A stretch of DNA of 64,000 nucleotides from DATBRC01 sp036560485 (GCA_036560485.1 DATBRC010000020.1:62001-126000); one strand, 5' to 3'. Positions 34,682-43,116 are shown, counted from the stretch's first letter. Notes: a model not told the origin generated them from the letters alone. Translations and numbers: made by a program.

Positions 34682-35284
34682 ATGATGGATCAAACAGCAA
34701 GCAAGAAAATTCATCCTTTATGGATGCGCATCACACACTGGCTTAACGCCATTTCAGTCATCCTGATGGTCTTGAGCGGATGGCGTATCTACAATGCGTC
34801 GCCTATTTTCTCGTTCACCTTTCCCGGCGATATCACGCTTGGCGGCTGGTTGGGCGGCGCGATTCAATGGCATTTCGCCGCGATGTGGTTATTCGTCATC
34901 AACGGGATCGTTTATCTGATCTTGAATTTCATGTCAGGCCGCTTCAAGCGCAAATTTTTTCCTATCAATATCGGCGGCATTCTCGCAGATATGAAAGCTG
35001 CGTTGCACGGACATCTGGCTCATGAAGATTTAAGCAAATACAACATGGTGCAAAAAGTCGCTTACTTGGCCGTTGTCATCGATCTGGTTTTGTTAGTGCT
35101 GTCAGGATTGGTCGTATGGAAATCGGTTCAATTTCCATTGCTGCGTGAATTGATGGGTGGCTATGACAATGCACGCATTGTGCACTTTTTTGCGATGAGT
35201 TTTGTCGTATTATTTTTTGTTGTACATATCGTCATGGTGGCGCTGGTGCCTCGCACACTGTTGACCATGGTACGCGGACGCTAG
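34682..35284 (+). CDS. Cytochrome b561-type membrane subunit
   Basis: A 200-residue four-helix membrane protein of the thiosulfate/nitrate-reductase cytochrome b type. Helices begin at 'HPLWMRITHWLNAISVILMVLSGWRI', with His residues suited to heme b ligation in the first helix ('RITHWL'), in 'QWHFAAMWLF', and in the last ('VVHIVMVAL'). AAGGA precedes ATG codons at 34682 and 34685. It is 9 bases from the molybdopterin oxidoreductase gene and should pass electrons between that protein and the quinone pool, as in MsrPQ-like pairs, though it is not MsrQ itself. Confidence 0.9.
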   Translation: MMDQTASKKIHPLWMRITHWLNAISVILMVLSGWRIYNASPIFSFTFPGDITLGGWLGGAIQWHFAAMWLFVINGIVYLILNFMSGRFKRKFFPINIGGILADMKAALHGHLAHEDLSKYNMVQKVAYLAVVIDLVLLVLSGLVVWKSVQFPLLRELMGGYDNARIVHFFAMSFVVLFFVVHIVMVALVPRTLLTMVRGR

Positions 35285-35293
35285 GAGAACATC

Positions 35294-36064
35294 ATGGACA
35301 AAAAACAGAAAATCTTGTTGCCGGACGAAAAAGAAATCATTAAAGATGCGATGAAAACACTCGACATGCCATCGCGCCGCTTGTTCGGCAAACGCGCATT
35401 GACTCTAGGTGCGTTGTCAATGCTGAGCGGCTGCACGCTGACCGATGGCAATTCAGTGGAGAATATGCTGAAATCGATGTCGCGCTTCAACGATAAGGTG
35501 CAAGGCTGGTTGTTCGATCCGAACAAGCTGGCACCGACATATCCTGAATCGATGATCACCAAGCCCTTCCCTTTCAATGCTTTCTACGGAGAAGACGAAG
35601 TGCCGGAGATCGATGATGACTACACGTTGAAAGTCAGCGGCCTGATTACCAATCGCAACGATTGGACCTTGCAGCAATTGTATGCATTGCCGCAAACCAG
35701 CCAAGTAACGCGCCATATCTGCGTCGAAGGTTGGAGTGCAATCGGCAAATGGGGCGGCGTGGTGTTCAGCGATTTTCTGAAACGCATTGGAGCGGATACG
35801 ACTGCAAAATATGTCGGATTCCGTTGTGCCGACGATTACTTTACCAGCATCGATATGCCGACTGCATTGCACGCGCAGACATTATTGACGTTTACTTTTG
35901 CGGATCAGATTTTGCCGGCGAAATACGGCTATCCAATGAAGCTGCGCATGCCGACCAAACTTGGTTACAAGAATCCGAAACATATTACCGAGATTTTTGT
36001 CACCAACGATTATCCCGGCGGTTATTGGGAAAATCAGGGATATAACTGGTTTGGTGGTTCTTGA
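35294..36064 (+). CDS. Molybdopterin oxidoreductase, sulfite-oxidase/YedY fold, Tat lipoprotein
   Basis: A 256-residue protein with the sulfite-oxidase fold. The molybdenum-ligating Cys143 stands in the conserved HICVEGWS context. The N-terminus carries a twin-arginine motif (SRRLFGKR, Arg28-Arg29), a hydrophobic stretch and a lipobox LSGC (Cys47). It is therefore probably exported folded by Tat and lipid-anchored, which is unusual compared with soluble MsrP. With the cytochrome b gene just upstream it forms a two-component redox pair. Substrate could be a sulfoxide, sulfite or other small oxide. The genes modA and modB in the same window would supply molybdate. Confidence 0.88.
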   Translation: MDKKQKILLPDEKEIIKDAMKTLDMPSRRLFGKRALTLGALSMLSGCTLTDGNSVENMLKSMSRFNDKVQGWLFDPNKLAPTYPESMITKPFPFNAFYGEDEVPEIDDDYTLKVSGLITNRNDWTLQQLYALPQTSQVTRHICVEGWSAIGKWGGVVFSDFLKRIGADTTAKYVGFRCADDYFTSIDMPTALHAQTLLTFTFADQILPAKYGYPMKLRMPTKLGYKNPKHITEIFVTNDYPGGYWENQGYNWFGGS

Positions 36065-36095
36065 TTGATCGTTTTAGCCTGCATGCGGCGCATGT

Positions 36096-36461
36096 TTATT
36101 CTTTGTGATCACTGACGGGTTGTTGAGTCGACGCGGTTCTTTTAAGCGACAGAATCCATTCAACCAGCACGCGAGCTTCATCTTTGTTCACATTGTCGTT
36201 TGCAGGCATGCGGCGGCGGCCCCAGTCGCCGCGACTGCCATTTAACACCTTATTGATCAGATAAGCCTCAGCATCGCTCTGGCCTGCATACTTCGCAGCG
36301 ACATCCTGATATGCAGGACCGATCGATTTTTCATCGATTGAATGGCATGAGAAGCAATCTTTCTCGTCTGCCAAATTGGGATTCGCCATCGAGATGCCAG
36401 AAGTGCATAGATAAACAATCGCAGCGAATGCCAATCGCGTTTTGATGCTCATGTTTTTCAT
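36096..36461 (-). CDS. Periplasmic cytochrome c (c-551/c-552 class)
   Basis: A 121-residue class I cytochrome: a signal peptide (to about residue 26), heme-binding C36-F-S-C39-H40, and the distal ligand Met in 'GRRRMPAND', in the order expected for small c-551 type electron carriers. It is convergent with the molybdopterin oxidoreductase gene, 31 bases away, and could exchange electrons with it. A Crp/Fnr-type regulator lies upstream on the same strand, 34 bases away, so the two may be co-transcribed. Confidence 0.93.
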   Translation of the reverse strand: MKNMSIKTRLAFAAIVYLCTSGISMANPNLADEKDCFSCHSIDEKSIGPAYQDVAAKYAGQSDAEAYLINKVLNGSRGDWGRRRMPANDNVNKDEARVLVEWILSLKRTASTQQPVSDHKE

Positions 36462-36495
36462 TTACACACTCCTTATGCAGTCGCTTATTTCTTGC

Positions 36496-37200
36496 CTAAG
36501 CTGCCGCCAGCTTTTCCAACGCATCCGGTGTCACCAAAAAAATCCAGCCATCTTCAAGATTGACGATGCCGCGTCGCTGCCAGTCATTGAGGCATCGATT
36601 CACGTTTTCTCTGGAAGCGCCAATCATGTTGGCCAATTCCAATTGAGAGCTCGATAATTTTGTTTTCATGCTTGCTTCCGGTGCGTTCGCAGAACCTTTT
36701 GCAAGACGCAAGATTGTCTTGGCCAATCGCATCGGCAAATCGTAGAACGCAATATCTGCCATCAGTTCATTGGCGCGCCGCAAACGTCCGCACAAGACAT
36801 TCAATAACTTCAGACAAATGTGAGGATTTTTTTCCAGAAAAGACACCATGTCGCGCCGCTCTAAAATCATTAATTCGCAGTTGGTCAGCGCGATGGCATC
36901 GGCAGAGCGTTCATTACCATCCAACAAGGACATTTCGCCAAAGACTTCACCATTGGTTAAATCGGACAGAATAATTTCTTTGCCTTTTGTAGAAGGAAAA
37001 GTAATGCGGACCGTTCCCGAACACACAGCCATCAGGCTCTGACCTGGCGAACCGATATGGAAAATCTGCTCGCCGGCTGTATAGCGCTGCCGATAAGCGC
37101 GCGAAGCCAAATCGTTCAAGGCATCTACATCGATGCCATTAAACAGCTGGCATTTGCTCAGCAGCTTGCTGTTGTCTTCAGTCATGTTAATTGGTGTCAT
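36496..37200 (-). CDS. Crp/Fnr family transcriptional regulator
   Basis: A 234-residue regulator with an N-terminal cyclic-nucleotide-type beta-roll ('GEQIFHIGSPGQSLMAVCSGTVRI', 'EVFGEMSLLDGNERSADA') and a C-terminal winged helix ('LELANMIGASRENVNRCLNDWQRRGIV'). No N-terminal cysteine cluster is present, so it is not an oxygen-sensing Fnr. The pattern is Crp-like, but cAMP binding is not proven. A perfect Crp palindrome lies about 40 bases upstream, pointing to autoregulation. The start may be Met1 (37200) or Met6 (37185); neither has a Shine-Dalgarno sequence. Confidence 0.93.
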   Translation of the reverse strand: MTPINMTEDNSKLLSKCQLFNGIDVDALNDLASRAYRQRYTAGEQIFHIGSPGQSLMAVCSGTVRITFPSTKGKEIILSDLTNGEVFGEMSLLDGNERSADAIALTNCELMILERRDMVSFLEKNPHICLKLLNVLCGRLRRANELMADIAFYDLPMRLAKTILRLAKGSANAPEASMKTKLSSSQLELANMIGASRENVNRCLNDWQRRGIVNLEDGWIFLVTPDALEKLAAA

Positions 37201-37237
37201 AGTAAATTAAGTATTTCACAAGATTGAGCCGGCAACA

Positions 37238-37253
37238 TGTGATCCACATCACA
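37238..37253. promoter_or_regulatory. Crp-type binding site
   Basis: TGTGATCCACATCACA is a perfect TGTGA-N6-TCACA palindrome between the Crp/Fnr-type gene and the divergent LexA-boxed gene, within about 40 bases of the former's start. Confidence 0.8.
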
Positions 37254-37351
37254 ATGCTTGAAAAGATTTTTCGGGTTTAGTCTTTGATTCACAAAGGAAA
37301 TATTTTGCGCTTGGAAAGAAATTCAAGTCACCCCTTGCTTTTTAATTTTTA

Positions 37352-37383
37352 CTGTATATTATTACAGCTGTATATTTATACAG
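37352..37383 (+). promoter_or_regulatory. Two abutting LexA (SOS) boxes over a promoter
   Basis: CTGTATATTATTACAG (37352-37367) and CTGTATATTTATACAG (37368-37383) both fit CTG-N10-CAG and touch without a gap. A promoter with TTTACT (37348-37353) and TATATT (37371-37376), spacer 17, is buried inside them, so LexA should shut the next gene tightly. Betaproteobacteria use the same box as E. coli. Confidence 0.88.
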
Positions 37384-37408
37384 TTAATTAACAAGAGGGA
37401 GATTGATT

Positions 37409-37714
37409 ATGCAACTTATCACTACTAATCCATATTTAGCCGCGCAAGCCCAATCTGTGAATGAAGAGGCAGCTGTTATAGAAAACCATGAGCCCATTTT
37501 GACGCGATTTGGCGATGCCGTTGATGTACGCAGGCGCGGTGCACTGCGTTTAAGCCGATTTGCCGGTACGCGACCAAGAACGGAAGACTTGCCAGCAGTT
37601 GTTCGCATTTGGATGGCAGACCAGTGCAAAGAATTGACAACACACCAGGCACGCGCGCTGGCTGAACAATTGTTGGCAGCTGCCGCACTCGCCGACTCTC
37701 AAAATTGTCATTAA
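37409..37714 (+). CDS. Small SOS-controlled protein of unknown function
   Basis: A 101-residue protein, MQLITTNPYLAAQAQ..., with no recognised family. It has no signal peptide or membrane segment. The middle is basic ('VRRRGALRLSRFAGTRPR') and the C-terminal half is helical and Ala-rich ('THQARALAEQLLAAAALA'), as in small regulatory or inhibitor proteins. GAGGGAG stands about 7 bases before the ATG at 37409; a TTG at 37403 is the alternative. The double LexA box upstream means expression after DNA damage. It is a single-gene unit; there is no imuA-imuB-dnaE2 cassette here. A role in cell-division arrest or repair is speculation. Confidence 0.8.
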   Translation: MQLITTNPYLAAQAQSVNEEAAVIENHEPILTRFGDAVDVRRRGALRLSRFAGTRPRTEDLPAVVRIWMADQCKELTTHQARALAEQLLAAAALADSQNCH

Positions 37715-37794
37715 TCTCAGAGGCCGCTGGAATTCTAATACGGTGAGCTTTTGATGGAATCAAGAATGCACTCATACATCATTTGGACCCAACA

Positions 37795-37861
37795 TTAGAA
37801 CTCGTTTTCTATCCAGATAGCAGCATATGCAAACGGTCTATCTGTGAAGAATGAGTTCTAA
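37795..37861. mobile_element. 67-bp inverted-repeat element, TAGAACTC family
   Basis: Ends TTAGAACTC and GAGTTCTAA are inverted, and inner parts (CAGATAG...CTATCTG) also pair, so the unit folds into one long hairpin. Ends match those of the 164-bp element at 42870. Its right end supplies the TAG stop of the neighbouring lipoprotein gene. Confidence 0.55.
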
Positions 37862-38109
37862 TATGCCCAGTAAGGGCTCATGGTGAAGCTATATCTCTGA
37901 ATATCATTTTTATAGCTTAGTTGCATCACACAATTTCGCCACGGATCGGTATTGGCCGCATATCCAAGTTTTTCGCATGCGGGGCCGTAGATCGCCATCG
38001 TTCTTTCCATCTCATGCTGCGCATAGGCAGCTTCTTGAGCCGGTGTGGCGCAGCCGGCAAGCAATACAATTTGCAATAACAAAATCGGTAGTGCAATGAA
38101 AGTGCGCAC
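37858..38109 (-). CDS. Small outer-membrane-type lipoprotein
   Basis: An 83-residue lipoprotein with a GTG start at 38109 supported by GGAGG 6 bases upstream. The signal peptide ends in the lipobox LAGC (Cys20). The mature part is about 63 residues with two further Cys ('GPACEKLGY', 'WRNCVMQL') and aromatic residues at the C-terminus ('MSPYWAY'), a layout seen in small cell-envelope proteins of unknown role. Its stop codon TAG is part of the inverted-repeat element at 37795-37861, so the original C-terminus may have been altered. Function is unknown. Confidence 0.8.
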   Translation of the reverse strand: MRTFIALPILLLQIVLLAGCATPAQEAAYAQHEMERTMAIYGPACEKLGYAANTDPWRNCVMQLSYKNDIQRYSFTMSPYWAY

Positions 38110-38290
38110 GATAACCTCCGCATAAAACTTCGCCGGACTTAGGCATTTCGCTCCCTTGCATTTACCAACCCATACTAGGTCAGCCTTCAGAGAGTCTCAT
38201 GATTGAGATCAAGCTCGTTGTACATAGGTTTTCTGTTTAATGCACCACCTAAAAAATGAAGGATTGATCAGGATATGTGCAGATCGGACA

Positions 38291-39475
38291 TCATGAAACG
38301 CCCTCTGCAGTTTGCAATCCCATGCGATCCAGTATGTGCCAGATTCCAACCAAACAAACTACCAGCGCCAGGAAACGAAACACAGCTGAAAAACCCTGCT
38401 GATCTGCAATAAACGCGAACACCAATGGCAAAAGCTTGGTGCCGAATTCAAACCCAAGCATCAGCCAGGTCGATCGTTGCACGCGATCCGACTCCGCTCC
38501 TCTCTGCAAAATATATGCAACACCTGTCGGATACAGCAGGCTGTACGACATGCCATATGCCAAGGCGATCAATGCCAACATCCATGGGCCGGATGCACTG
38601 CTTAAACAAAGCAAAGTCGAACAGAGCACTACAAAACAAATAATGACAATGCGGCTTTGACGCGGTCCTTGCAACATATGACCAAACAAAAGACGGCCGA
38701 TCATGATGGCGACAAAACTGGTCGTCAAAAAATAGGCGGGCGATACTCCTGCCAGTACCGAATGAGGCGGCACCGAGACCAACCACATCGGCACAAACTG
38801 GAGCGGCACACCGAACGACAATCCCAGCGCGCCAAACAGAACCAGGATACGAGCGATCTCCTTGACTGGCATGCTGATTTTATCGGCAACCATGGCTGGT
38901 GACCTATCGGTCTGATTTGCGCGAATAAATCCGATTAGCACTTGACCTAACAACGCTGCACCGACCGCTGCCCAAAACACGTGATGAATACCGAATGCCG
39001 GTTCCAGTATCGACGCGGACAAGCTTCCCAATCCATTGCCCATCTGCAGAGCAACGGTCACATATGCCACACCAGTTCCGTAGTGTTGCCGCGGCACTAA
39101 AGCCGTCGCTACTACCAGCAAACGCGCAAATGTAATTGCGTAGCCAAATGCACTCAAGATGGTGATCGGAACCATCCAGGCTAATGTCGGAACGATTGTG
39201 TAAAGGGAATAACTGAATGCTGCGATCGCCAACCCGATACGCAATACGCTTGATGAACTCCATGCGGCAATCCAACGTTTTCCAACCGTTGCCATGATCA
39301 AAACAGGAACAAGCGACAACGCGATCAGGCTGGAAGCGTCCGCAGCCGAACCACCCAATTTATAAACGAGCCTTGGCAAGAAAAAGGAATGGCCCAGCAC
39401 CATCCCGTAACTAAGTGCGAGACCTAGCACGCCGAGAAAACTACGCTTTTGACCGTCCTGAAACGATTGCCACAT
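38291..39475 (-). CDS. Major facilitator superfamily transporter
   Basis: A 394-residue membrane protein with twelve predicted helices. Early sequence 'GVLGLALSYGMVLGHSFFLPRLVY' and the loop 'GKRWIAAWSSSSVL' place it in the MFS. The second-half loop 'RLLFGHMLQGPRQSR' is basic, as in motif A. GGGAG precedes the ATG. The LysR gene is divergent and only 79 bases away, so LysR probably regulates this transporter. The substrate is unknown; the neighbouring dehydrogenase and MetX-like genes hint at a carbon compound. Confidence 0.85.
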   Translation of the reverse strand: MWQSFQDGQKRSFLGVLGLALSYGMVLGHSFFLPRLVYKLGGSAADASSLIALSLVPVLIMATVGKRWIAAWSSSSVLRIGLAIAAFSYSLYTIVPTLAWMVPITILSAFGYAITFARLLVVATALVPRQHYGTGVAYVTVALQMGNGLGSLSASILEPAFGIHHVFWAAVGAALLGQVLIGFIRANQTDRSPAMVADKISMPVKEIARILVLFGALGLSFGVPLQFVPMWLVSVPPHSVLAGVSPAYFLTTSFVAIMIGRLLFGHMLQGPRQSRIVIICFVVLCSTLLCLSSASGPWMLALIALAYGMSYSLLYPTGVAYILQRGAESDRVQRSTWLMLGFEFGTKLLPLVFAFIADQQGFSAVFRFLALVVCLVGIWHILDRMGLQTAEGVS

Positions 39476-39554
39476 TTAATTTCTCCCATTCGAGATCAAA
39501 CAATGGCAGAATTATTCATAACTTACAACTCATCCAATACCTGATATTGATGTC

Positions 39555-40475
39555 ATGAATATTGAATCGATCGATTTGAATTTATTGCGCGTATTTGAAA
39601 GCGTGTACAGCGAGCGCAATTTATCGCGTGCGGCAAAACGCCTTGGGCTAAATCAATCGTCCGTCAGCAACGCCTTGGCACGCTTGCGAGACGCGTTAGG
39701 CCAATCGATATTTGTACGATCAGGTCATGGCGTGATTCCCACGCCATTTGCCGACTCGATTGCAGTGGATGTGAATCGCGCATTGGCTTTATTGCGCAAT
39801 GCATTACGCGATCCAGGCGGATTCGACTTCGCTTCTTCCGACCGTCGGTTCGGCATTATTTGCAGCGATTACAGTGCGGCAGTGATCATGCCTCGTTTGC
39901 TGTCGACGCTGCAAACCTTGGCGCCGCATATTTCATTGGTCGTCTTGAATTTGCAGAATGGTGATGACATAGCACCGGCGATCGCAAATGGCGAAGCCGA
40001 TCTTGCCATCGGCAATCTGACTTTCCTGTCGATGACGGTACGGCACCAACGGTTGTTCGACGATAATTACCTGGTGCTCGCCCGCAAAGGGCATCCTGCA
40101 ACCAAAGGTGCATGGGATGCAAATACCTTTCTCAAGTATCCGCAAATTCTCGTCAATCCATACAATCCCTACACAAGGTGTGCACCTTGGTGCGATCGAG
40201 ATGGATCGTCACTACTCGACGCGGATCCGAAAGTCGCAGTGCATGCGCCTTCGTTCCTTGCCGTTCCATATTTATTGGCGACTTCCGATTGCCTGGCAGC
40301 CTGTCCGGGCCGGCTTGCACACGATTTCGTCAAGATGCACCCGTTGCAAATTCTGGAAGCGCCGTTCCCCAAAGCACCGGTATCGATTGGACAGTATTGG
40401 CATGAGAGACAGCACAACGATGTCGGCCATCGCTGGCTGCGTGAACAAATTTATCGGATTAGCGAAAACATGTAG
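39555..40475 (+). CDS. LysR family transcriptional regulator
   Basis: A 306-residue regulator with the N-terminal LysR helix-turn-helix ('LNLLRVFESVYSERNLSRAAKRLGLNQSSVSNALARL') and a periplasmic-binding-like effector domain ('GIICSDYSAAVIMPRLL', 'GEADLAIGNL'). It resembles the NodD/NahR-like subgroup. It is divergent from the MFS gene and convergent with the MetX-like/dehydrogenase pair. Its stop codon lies inside a TAGAACTCATTTC segment that matches the ends of the miniature elements in this window. Confidence 0.93.
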   Translation: MNIESIDLNLLRVFESVYSERNLSRAAKRLGLNQSSVSNALARLRDALGQSIFVRSGHGVIPTPFADSIAVDVNRALALLRNALRDPGGFDFASSDRRFGIICSDYSAAVIMPRLLSTLQTLAPHISLVVLNLQNGDDIAPAIANGEADLAIGNLTFLSMTVRHQRLFDDNYLVLARKGHPATKGAWDANTFLKYPQILVNPYNPYTRCAPWCDRDGSSLLDADPKVAVHAPSFLAVPYLLATSDCLAACPGRLAHDFVKMHPLQILEAPFPKAPVSIGQYWHERQHNDVGHRWLREQIYRISENM

Positions 40476-40503
40476 AACTCATTTCGCCGATATTCAAGAA
40501 GGT

Positions 40504-41667
40504 CTACGTCGTGAGAAATTTTCGGATGGCGTCACCCGCTTTGGCAACTTCCGTAATGCCGCTCAAGTGGCCGCCACCGGAATCGAATTCAACAAACTCC
40601 GCATGCGTGCCGTTTTTCTTTAATTGCACCACTTCCGCTTTTGCATACTCCGGTGCGAACAACAGATCAGTACGTGCCTGAATTACCAAAACCTTCACCT
40701 TAATGTTTTTAAGCTGCGACTCAACAGAGCTGCCTGCCGTGCCGGCAACAAAAAGCTGATTCGCTCTGGTCATGTACAACATATTATTCGCATCCACTGC
40801 CGTGGTTGCACGTAACAAGCTCATTGCCTTGATCGATTGCACGGACAAGAAATCGTTCTCCAGCGACTCCAGCGGATCTTTATTCGGATCGGCCCATTGA
40901 TATCCAAAAGTGTCAGTAATGGATTCATGGTGAAGCGCATCCACAGTCACATTGTAAAGAGCCGTCGTCAGGCCATCGATCGGCTCTGGCCCATCATAGT
41001 AATTGCCCTTGTTCCATTTCGGATCTACTTTAATCGGTGCAACCCAGGCCTCAAGTACAACGCGCGCCGAGGGTTGCTGAGATGACGTGGAGTTGACTGC
41101 AAAAACGCGCTCCACCATTTCGGGATAAGCCGCTGCCCATTCATATGACTGCATTCCACCCATCGACACACCGCCTGCCGCCACCAGCTTTTTAATGCCG
41201 AGCGAGTCAAGCAGGGCTTTCTGGACTCTGACGAAATCCCTGATTGTGACGATCGGAAAACTCATTCCATAAGGTTTGCCGGTATCCGGATTGATGGATG
41301 CAGGGCCGGTCGTGACGGTAATGCCGTCTTTGGAATTCATGTTGACCAACGAATCAACGCTGATCACAAAGAAGCGATCAGTATCGATGGCTTTGCCCGG
41401 CCCGATAATGCTATCCCAATAGCCCGGCAGCAAATCGTCTTCTTTATATTTGCCGGCGACATGCGAATTGGCTGAATAAAAATGCGGCACAAGAACGACA
41501 TTGTCCTTCGCATCATTCAGATTGCCGTAACTTTCCCATCCGACCTTGAGATCCTTGATGGTTTTACCGCCAATCGTTGTATAGCTCGGCATGGAAAAAA
41601 TCTGCTTTTGCACCAAGCCTTCATATCTTGCCGATCTCACTGAATGCGCTCCCGATCTTGTGCTCAT
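40504..41667 (-). CDS. MetX-like alpha/beta hydrolase, paralogue 2
   Basis: A 387-residue MetX-family protein. The nucleophile elbow is canonical (GGVSMGGMQSYEW) and the His region reads 'GGGHLSG'. The middle is strikingly like the paralogue at 9875-10969 ('IGPGKAIDTDRFFV', 'TTGPASINPDTGKPYG', 'FPIVTIRDFVRVQKALLDSLGI'). It follows an iron-dependent alcohol dehydrogenase gene by 20 bases on the same strand, so the two are probably one operon for catabolism, not methionine synthesis. Ester hydrolysis or acyl transfer is the expected chemistry. The start at 41667 has only a weak Shine-Dalgarno sequence. Confidence 0.87.
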   Translation of the reverse strand: MSTRSGAHSVRSARYEGLVQKQIFSMPSYTTIGGKTIKDLKVGWESYGNLNDAKDNVVLVPHFYSANSHVAGKYKEDDLLPGYWDSIIGPGKAIDTDRFFVISVDSLVNMNSKDGITVTTGPASINPDTGKPYGMSFPIVTIRDFVRVQKALLDSLGIKKLVAAGGVSMGGMQSYEWAAAYPEMVERVFAVNSTSSQQPSARVVLEAWVAPIKVDPKWNKGNYYDGPEPIDGLTTALYNVTVDALHHESITDTFGYQWADPNKDPLESLENDFLSVQSIKAMSLLRATTAVDANNMLYMTRANQLFVAGTAGSSVESQLKNIKVKVLVIQARTDLLFAPEYAKAEVVQLKKNGTHAEFVEFDSGGGHLSGITEVAKAGDAIRKFLTT

Positions 41668-41687
41668 ATTTTCTTTTTGATGAATTC

Positions 41688-42842
41688 TTAAAATGCTGCA
41701 GTATAAATTGCATGCACGTCTTGCTCAGAAAGTTCGCGCGGATTATTCACCAATAGACGTGTCTGCAACATCGCATCTTTTGTCAATCGCATCAAGTCAG
41801 CTTCAACGATACCCACTTCACGCAAGCTGCGTTCAATACCGGTGGCTTGCGACAGCATCTCCACATGAGCAATCAATGCATTGGTGCGCGCTTCTTCGCT
41901 ACCGGTACAACCGGGCACAGCGATGGCAGCCAGCTCTGCGTAGTGTGTTTCAGCGACAGCTGCGTTAAAGCGCAATACATGCGGCAACACCAATGCATTG
42001 GACAGCCCATGCGGTACATGGAAGATGCCGCCAATCGGGTATGCCAACGCATGCACGGCAGCCACCGGCGCGTTGGCAAACGCTTGCCCAGCCAGCATCG
42101 CGCCTAACAGCATGCCTTCGCGTGCGACGCGATCCTGGCCATTTTTAAATGCAGGTAAAAGATGCGTGGTCAGCAATCGCAATGCCTCGCGCGCCAGCAT
42201 GTCGGACAACGGATTTTTGCGCAGCTTGGTAGTGTAGGCTTCGATCGCATGCACGATCGCATCGATGCCGGTTGCTGCAGTGATCTTGGGCGGCAAGCCC
42301 ATCGTTAATTCTGCATCCAGTATCGTCAGGTCTGCATACAATTGCGGCGACACCACGCCTGCTTTTGTTGTCTCACCAGTGGTGACGATAGAGATCGGCG
42401 TGACTTCCGATCCGGTTCCTGCAGTAGTCGGCATTTGCACCAATGGCAGACGTGGGCCGGTGACTTTGCCTATGCCGTACATGTCGCTCAACGCCTGATC
42501 AGAACCGGCCAGCGCAGCAATCAGTTTTGCGACATCCATCGATGAGCCGCCACCGAGTCCCAGTATCAATTCCGCACCGGCAGCACGCGCTTGATTTGCC
42601 GCCGCCAACACCACTGCTTCAGGAGGATCGGCCACCACATCGTCAATGACTTGTACTTGCCATCCTGATTCTTTAAGACTGCTCAATGCCGGCGCCAGCA
42701 ACCCGCTGCGATGCAGGAAAGCATCGGTCACCAGACAAATACGTGTTTGACTGAACCGCTCGCGCAGCAACACACCGAGACGGCGCGATGCGCCAAACTC
42801 CACCAATACCGCCGGGACAGTACGAAATTCAAAAGCTGCCAT
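41688..42842 (-). CDS. Iron-containing alcohol dehydrogenase
   Basis: A 384-residue group III dehydrogenase. NAD-binding 'GLGGGSSMDVAKLIAAL' and metal-binding His positions in 'DAIVHAIEAYTTK' and 'GGIFHVPHGLSNALVLPHVLRF' are intact. Substrates in this family range from short alcohols and diols to maleylacetate. AGGAG precedes the ATG. It is the first gene of a pair with the MetX-like gene; a miniature inverted-repeat element lies 27 bases upstream, within the likely promoter region. Confidence 0.94.
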   Translation of the reverse strand: MAAFEFRTVPAVLVEFGASRRLGVLLRERFSQTRICLVTDAFLHRSGLLAPALSSLKESGWQVQVIDDVVADPPEAVVLAAANQARAAGAELILGLGGGSSMDVAKLIAALAGSDQALSDMYGIGKVTGPRLPLVQMPTTAGTGSEVTPISIVTTGETTKAGVVSPQLYADLTILDAELTMGLPPKITAATGIDAIVHAIEAYTTKLRKNPLSDMLAREALRLLTTHLLPAFKNGQDRVAREGMLLGAMLAGQAFANAPVAAVHALAYPIGGIFHVPHGLSNALVLPHVLRFNAAVAETHYAELAAIAVPGCTGSEEARTNALIAHVEMLSQATGIERSLREVGIVEADLMRLTKDAMLQTRLLVNNPRELSEQDVHAIYTAAF

Positions 42843-42869
42843 GATGCGCGTCTCCTGTAAATTTTTTTC

Positions 42870-43033
42870 TAGAACTCATTTCATAAATAGCCGCGTGAGG
42901 GAATGGGGCTTGGCGGGATGCATCGCTAGGCGCAGTGCGACGCAAAGGGTGGCTCCCTTTGCTAGCGGTGCAACAACGCGAGGCGCCCACCAATATCCGT
43001 TCACACATGTGGTTATTTATGAAATGAGTTCTA
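42870..43033. mobile_element. 164-bp miniature inverted-repeat element (MITE-like)
   Basis: Perfect 20-base terminal inverted repeats (42870-42889 and 43014-43033) begin and end with TA, consistent with TA target duplication as for IS630-type elements. The GC-rich interior has no gene. No transposase is present in the window, so it is non-autonomous. Confidence 0.78.
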
Positions 43034-43116
43034 ATATTCATGAATGACCATCAATACCAATACTATAACAATCGCAAGAACCTTATAGAAACTTATAGAA
43101 ATTATCCAGACAATAT

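Noticed and set aside
40473..40485. Third miniature element beginning at the LysR stop
   Set aside because: Only one end is visible; no matching GAGTTCTA follows nearby, so it is listed only as an end-like segment.
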